A stretch of DNA of 16,805 nucleotides from Paracoccaceae bacterium (GTDB lineage Bacteria > Pseudomonadota > Alphaproteobacteria > Rhodobacterales > Rhodobacteraceae). The stretch lies in the NCBI GenBank assembly GCA_003511785.1, contig DOIS01000101.1, positions 1,077-17,881 on the forward strand, in the 5' to 3' direction. Under the pieces are notes generated by a model that was given only the letters and a program-made list of their open reading frames with translations, ran no database searches and was not told the origin of the DNA. Numbering within the stretch: the first letter of the stretch is position 1; each line of letters opens with the position of its first letter. Below, one piece after another: positions 15,588 to 16,805 of this stretch. The translations under genes were made by a program, and so were the position numbers.

Positions 15588-16805
15588 TCACCTGCGATCG
15601 CGGATCGAGTAATAGACCAGCGCCAGGATCGACCAGACCAGCAGCAGGAACAGCGCCGCCAGCCCGGTCAGGGTCAGGCGCTGGGGATATTCCGGGGTCT
15701 GCGAGCGCGTGGGCGGGATATAGGTCGCCAGGTAGCGGCTCTGGCGCGCGGCATTGGCGCGCGCCACGTCCAGCGCGGTGAGCGCGGCGCGATAGGTCTG
15801 CTCGGCCACCTCGCGGTCCACGCTGAGGCTCTCGAACTCGGCGATCAGCGTCGGGTAATCCTCGCCCACGGCGCCGGTCTCGGTGCTGTCGGAGGTGAAG
15901 GTCTGGCGCTCGGCGGCGATGCGGTCGCGGATCACGTCGATGGTGTCGCGCGCCTTGGCCACGCGGGGGTCGTTCTCGCTCACGCTCTGCAACAGCAGGT
16001 CGTATTCGATCAGCGCCTCGGCCAGTTTCTGCTGCAGGTTCGACATCACCCCCATCCGGCTCTGGATGTCGGCCTCGGGATCGATGATGCGGGTGCGGGT
16101 GCGGAACTGGGTCAGCGCCTCGCGCGCGGTCTTGAGCCGCTCGACCGAGTCCTCGAGATCCTCGACCGCATAGCGCATGGCGTCCTCGCGGGCGCGCTCG
16201 TTGAGCTTGTTGATCATCGCCTGGCTCTCGGCCACGATCTTCTCGCCGATGCGCTGCGCCATGTCGGGATCATAGGCCAGCACCTGCACCTCAATCAGCC
16301 CGGTGGACTGGTCATAGGAGATCCGCACGATCCGCTGCCAATACCAGATCAGCTCCTCCAGCGTGGCATCGGGCCAGAGCGCGAAGGCCCAGTCGTCGGG
16401 CCAATGGGCGCCGTAATGGGCGCGCAGGTCCAGCTCGGCATCCACCGATTCCACCAGCGCCTGGCTCTGGATGAACTCGTAGAGGATGTCGCTGTCGGAC
16501 TGCACCGTGCCGCCGGTGAAATTGGCCAGCCCGCCCAGCAGGTCGGTGGCGCCGCCGCTTTCCTCCTGGCGCACGGTGAAGCCGGTGATCGAGCCATAGC
16601 GGTCCTCGGCGATGGTCCAGAGATAGAACACCACCGCCCCCAGCGGGATCAGCACCATCAGCAGGAAGCTCAGCAGCAGCCCCCAGTGCCGCCGCTTCAT
16701 CTCGGCGGGGCTGGCGATCGGCATCACCGTCACCACCTGGTCGGCCACCGCCTGGCCGGCCTGGGCCGGGCCCTGGCCCGCCGCGCCCTGGCCCTGCCGC
16801 CAGGC
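15588..16805 (-). CDS. kpsE: Capsule polysaccharide export inner-membrane protein, KpsE/CtrC-like (5' end missing)
   Basis: At least 386 residues, with two membrane helices, about 24-46 and 357-380 counted from a GTG at 16748. Between them is a large periplasmic region with the PCP/Wzz-like AEDRYGSITGFTVRQEE segment and a coiled coil (about 190-260), ending at YPQRLTLTGL before the second helix. KpsE links the ABC exporter KpsMT to the outer-membrane polysaccharide pore. The frame stays open through the window edge upstream of the GTG, reading a Gly/Gln/Ala-rich stretch (QGQGAAGQGPAQAGQAVA). The real start is therefore probably outside the window, and the GTG has no ribosome-binding site. The stop overlaps a possible kpsT GTG. 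Confidence 0.87.
   Translation of the reverse strand, partial: AWRQGQGAAGQGPAQAGQAVADQVVTVMPIASPAEMKRRHWGLLLSFLLMVLIPLGAVVFYLWTIAEDRYGSITGFTVRQEESGGATDLLGGLANFTGGTVQSDSDILYEFIQSQALVESVDAELDLRAHYGAHWPDDWAFALWPDATLEELIWYWQRIVRISYDQSTGLIEVQVLAYDPDMAQRIGEKIVAESQAMINKLNERAREDAMRYAVEDLEDSVERLKTAREALTQFRTRTRIIDPEADIQSRMGVMSNLQQKLAEALIEYDLLLQSVSENDPRVAKARDTIDVIRDRIAAERQTFTSDSTETGAVGEDYPTLIAEFESLSVDREVAEQTYRAALTALDVARANAARQSRYLATYIPPTRSQTPEYPQRLTLTGLAALFLLLVWSILALVYYSIRDRR

Overview
The window is GC-rich DNA from an alphaproteobacterium, most probably a member of the Rhodobacterales (Roseobacter/Paracoccaceae group). The main reasons are a cytochrome bc1 operon whose heme and FeS ligands fall at the residue numbers familiar from Rhodobacter (cyt b H97/H111/H198/H212, PEWY 294-297; Rieske C129/H131/C149/H152), flanking PetP/PetR-type regulators, and the hemD-mic60-hemY cluster typical of alphaproteobacteria. 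It looks chromosomal and mostly housekeeping. No IS element, phage gene or CRISPR array is visible.

Layout. (1) 1-254: the possible start of a gene leaving the window on the minus strand, then a tRNA-Thr(CGT) on the minus strand. (2) 357-3985, minus strand: hemD (uroporphyrinogen-III synthase), mic60 (mitofilin-like membrane-shaping protein) and hemY (TPR protein with a C-terminal CxxC/CxxC zinc ribbon). (3) 4097-5751, plus strand: gpsA, a YciI-like protein and an EVE-domain protein, tightly packed. (4) 5755-6188, minus strand: a small HicA-type toxin with a DUF1902/HicB-like antitoxin, antitoxin gene first. (5) 6269-8503: ilvE (minus), diverging from a MarR-type regulator (PetP-like) that is translationally coupled to an OmpR-type response regulator (PetR-like). 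(6) 8674-11414, minus strand: petABC, meeting petPR tail to tail across a terminator. (7) 11700-12970, minus strand: a YibF-like glutathione S-transferase and a PaiB-like FMN-binding protein. (8) 13015-16805, minus strand: thiQ, then a hybrid gene, then capsule-export genes of the KpsT and KpsE type, the last running off the window.

The most unusual object is the reading frame at 13694-14728. Its first ~115-130 residues are the N-terminus of a sulfotransferase with a PAPS-binding loop, of the kind found with capsule genes. The rest is the C-terminal half of the thiamine-transport permease ThiP, still overlapping thiQ. thiB, the front half of thiP and the back half of the sulfotransferase are all missing. 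The sequence therefore looks like a deletion or rearrangement that joined a capsule locus to a thiamine-transport operon in frame, or else an assembly chimera.

Other points of interest are the LapB-like metal-binding tail on HemY, overlapping divergent promoters between ilvE and petP, hairpins covering the hemD stop codon and the ribosome-binding site of the PaiB-like gene, a G-G mismatch in the tRNA acceptor stem, and the absence of tsaD between hemD and gpsA. Promoters and operators were picked by eye and are tentative.
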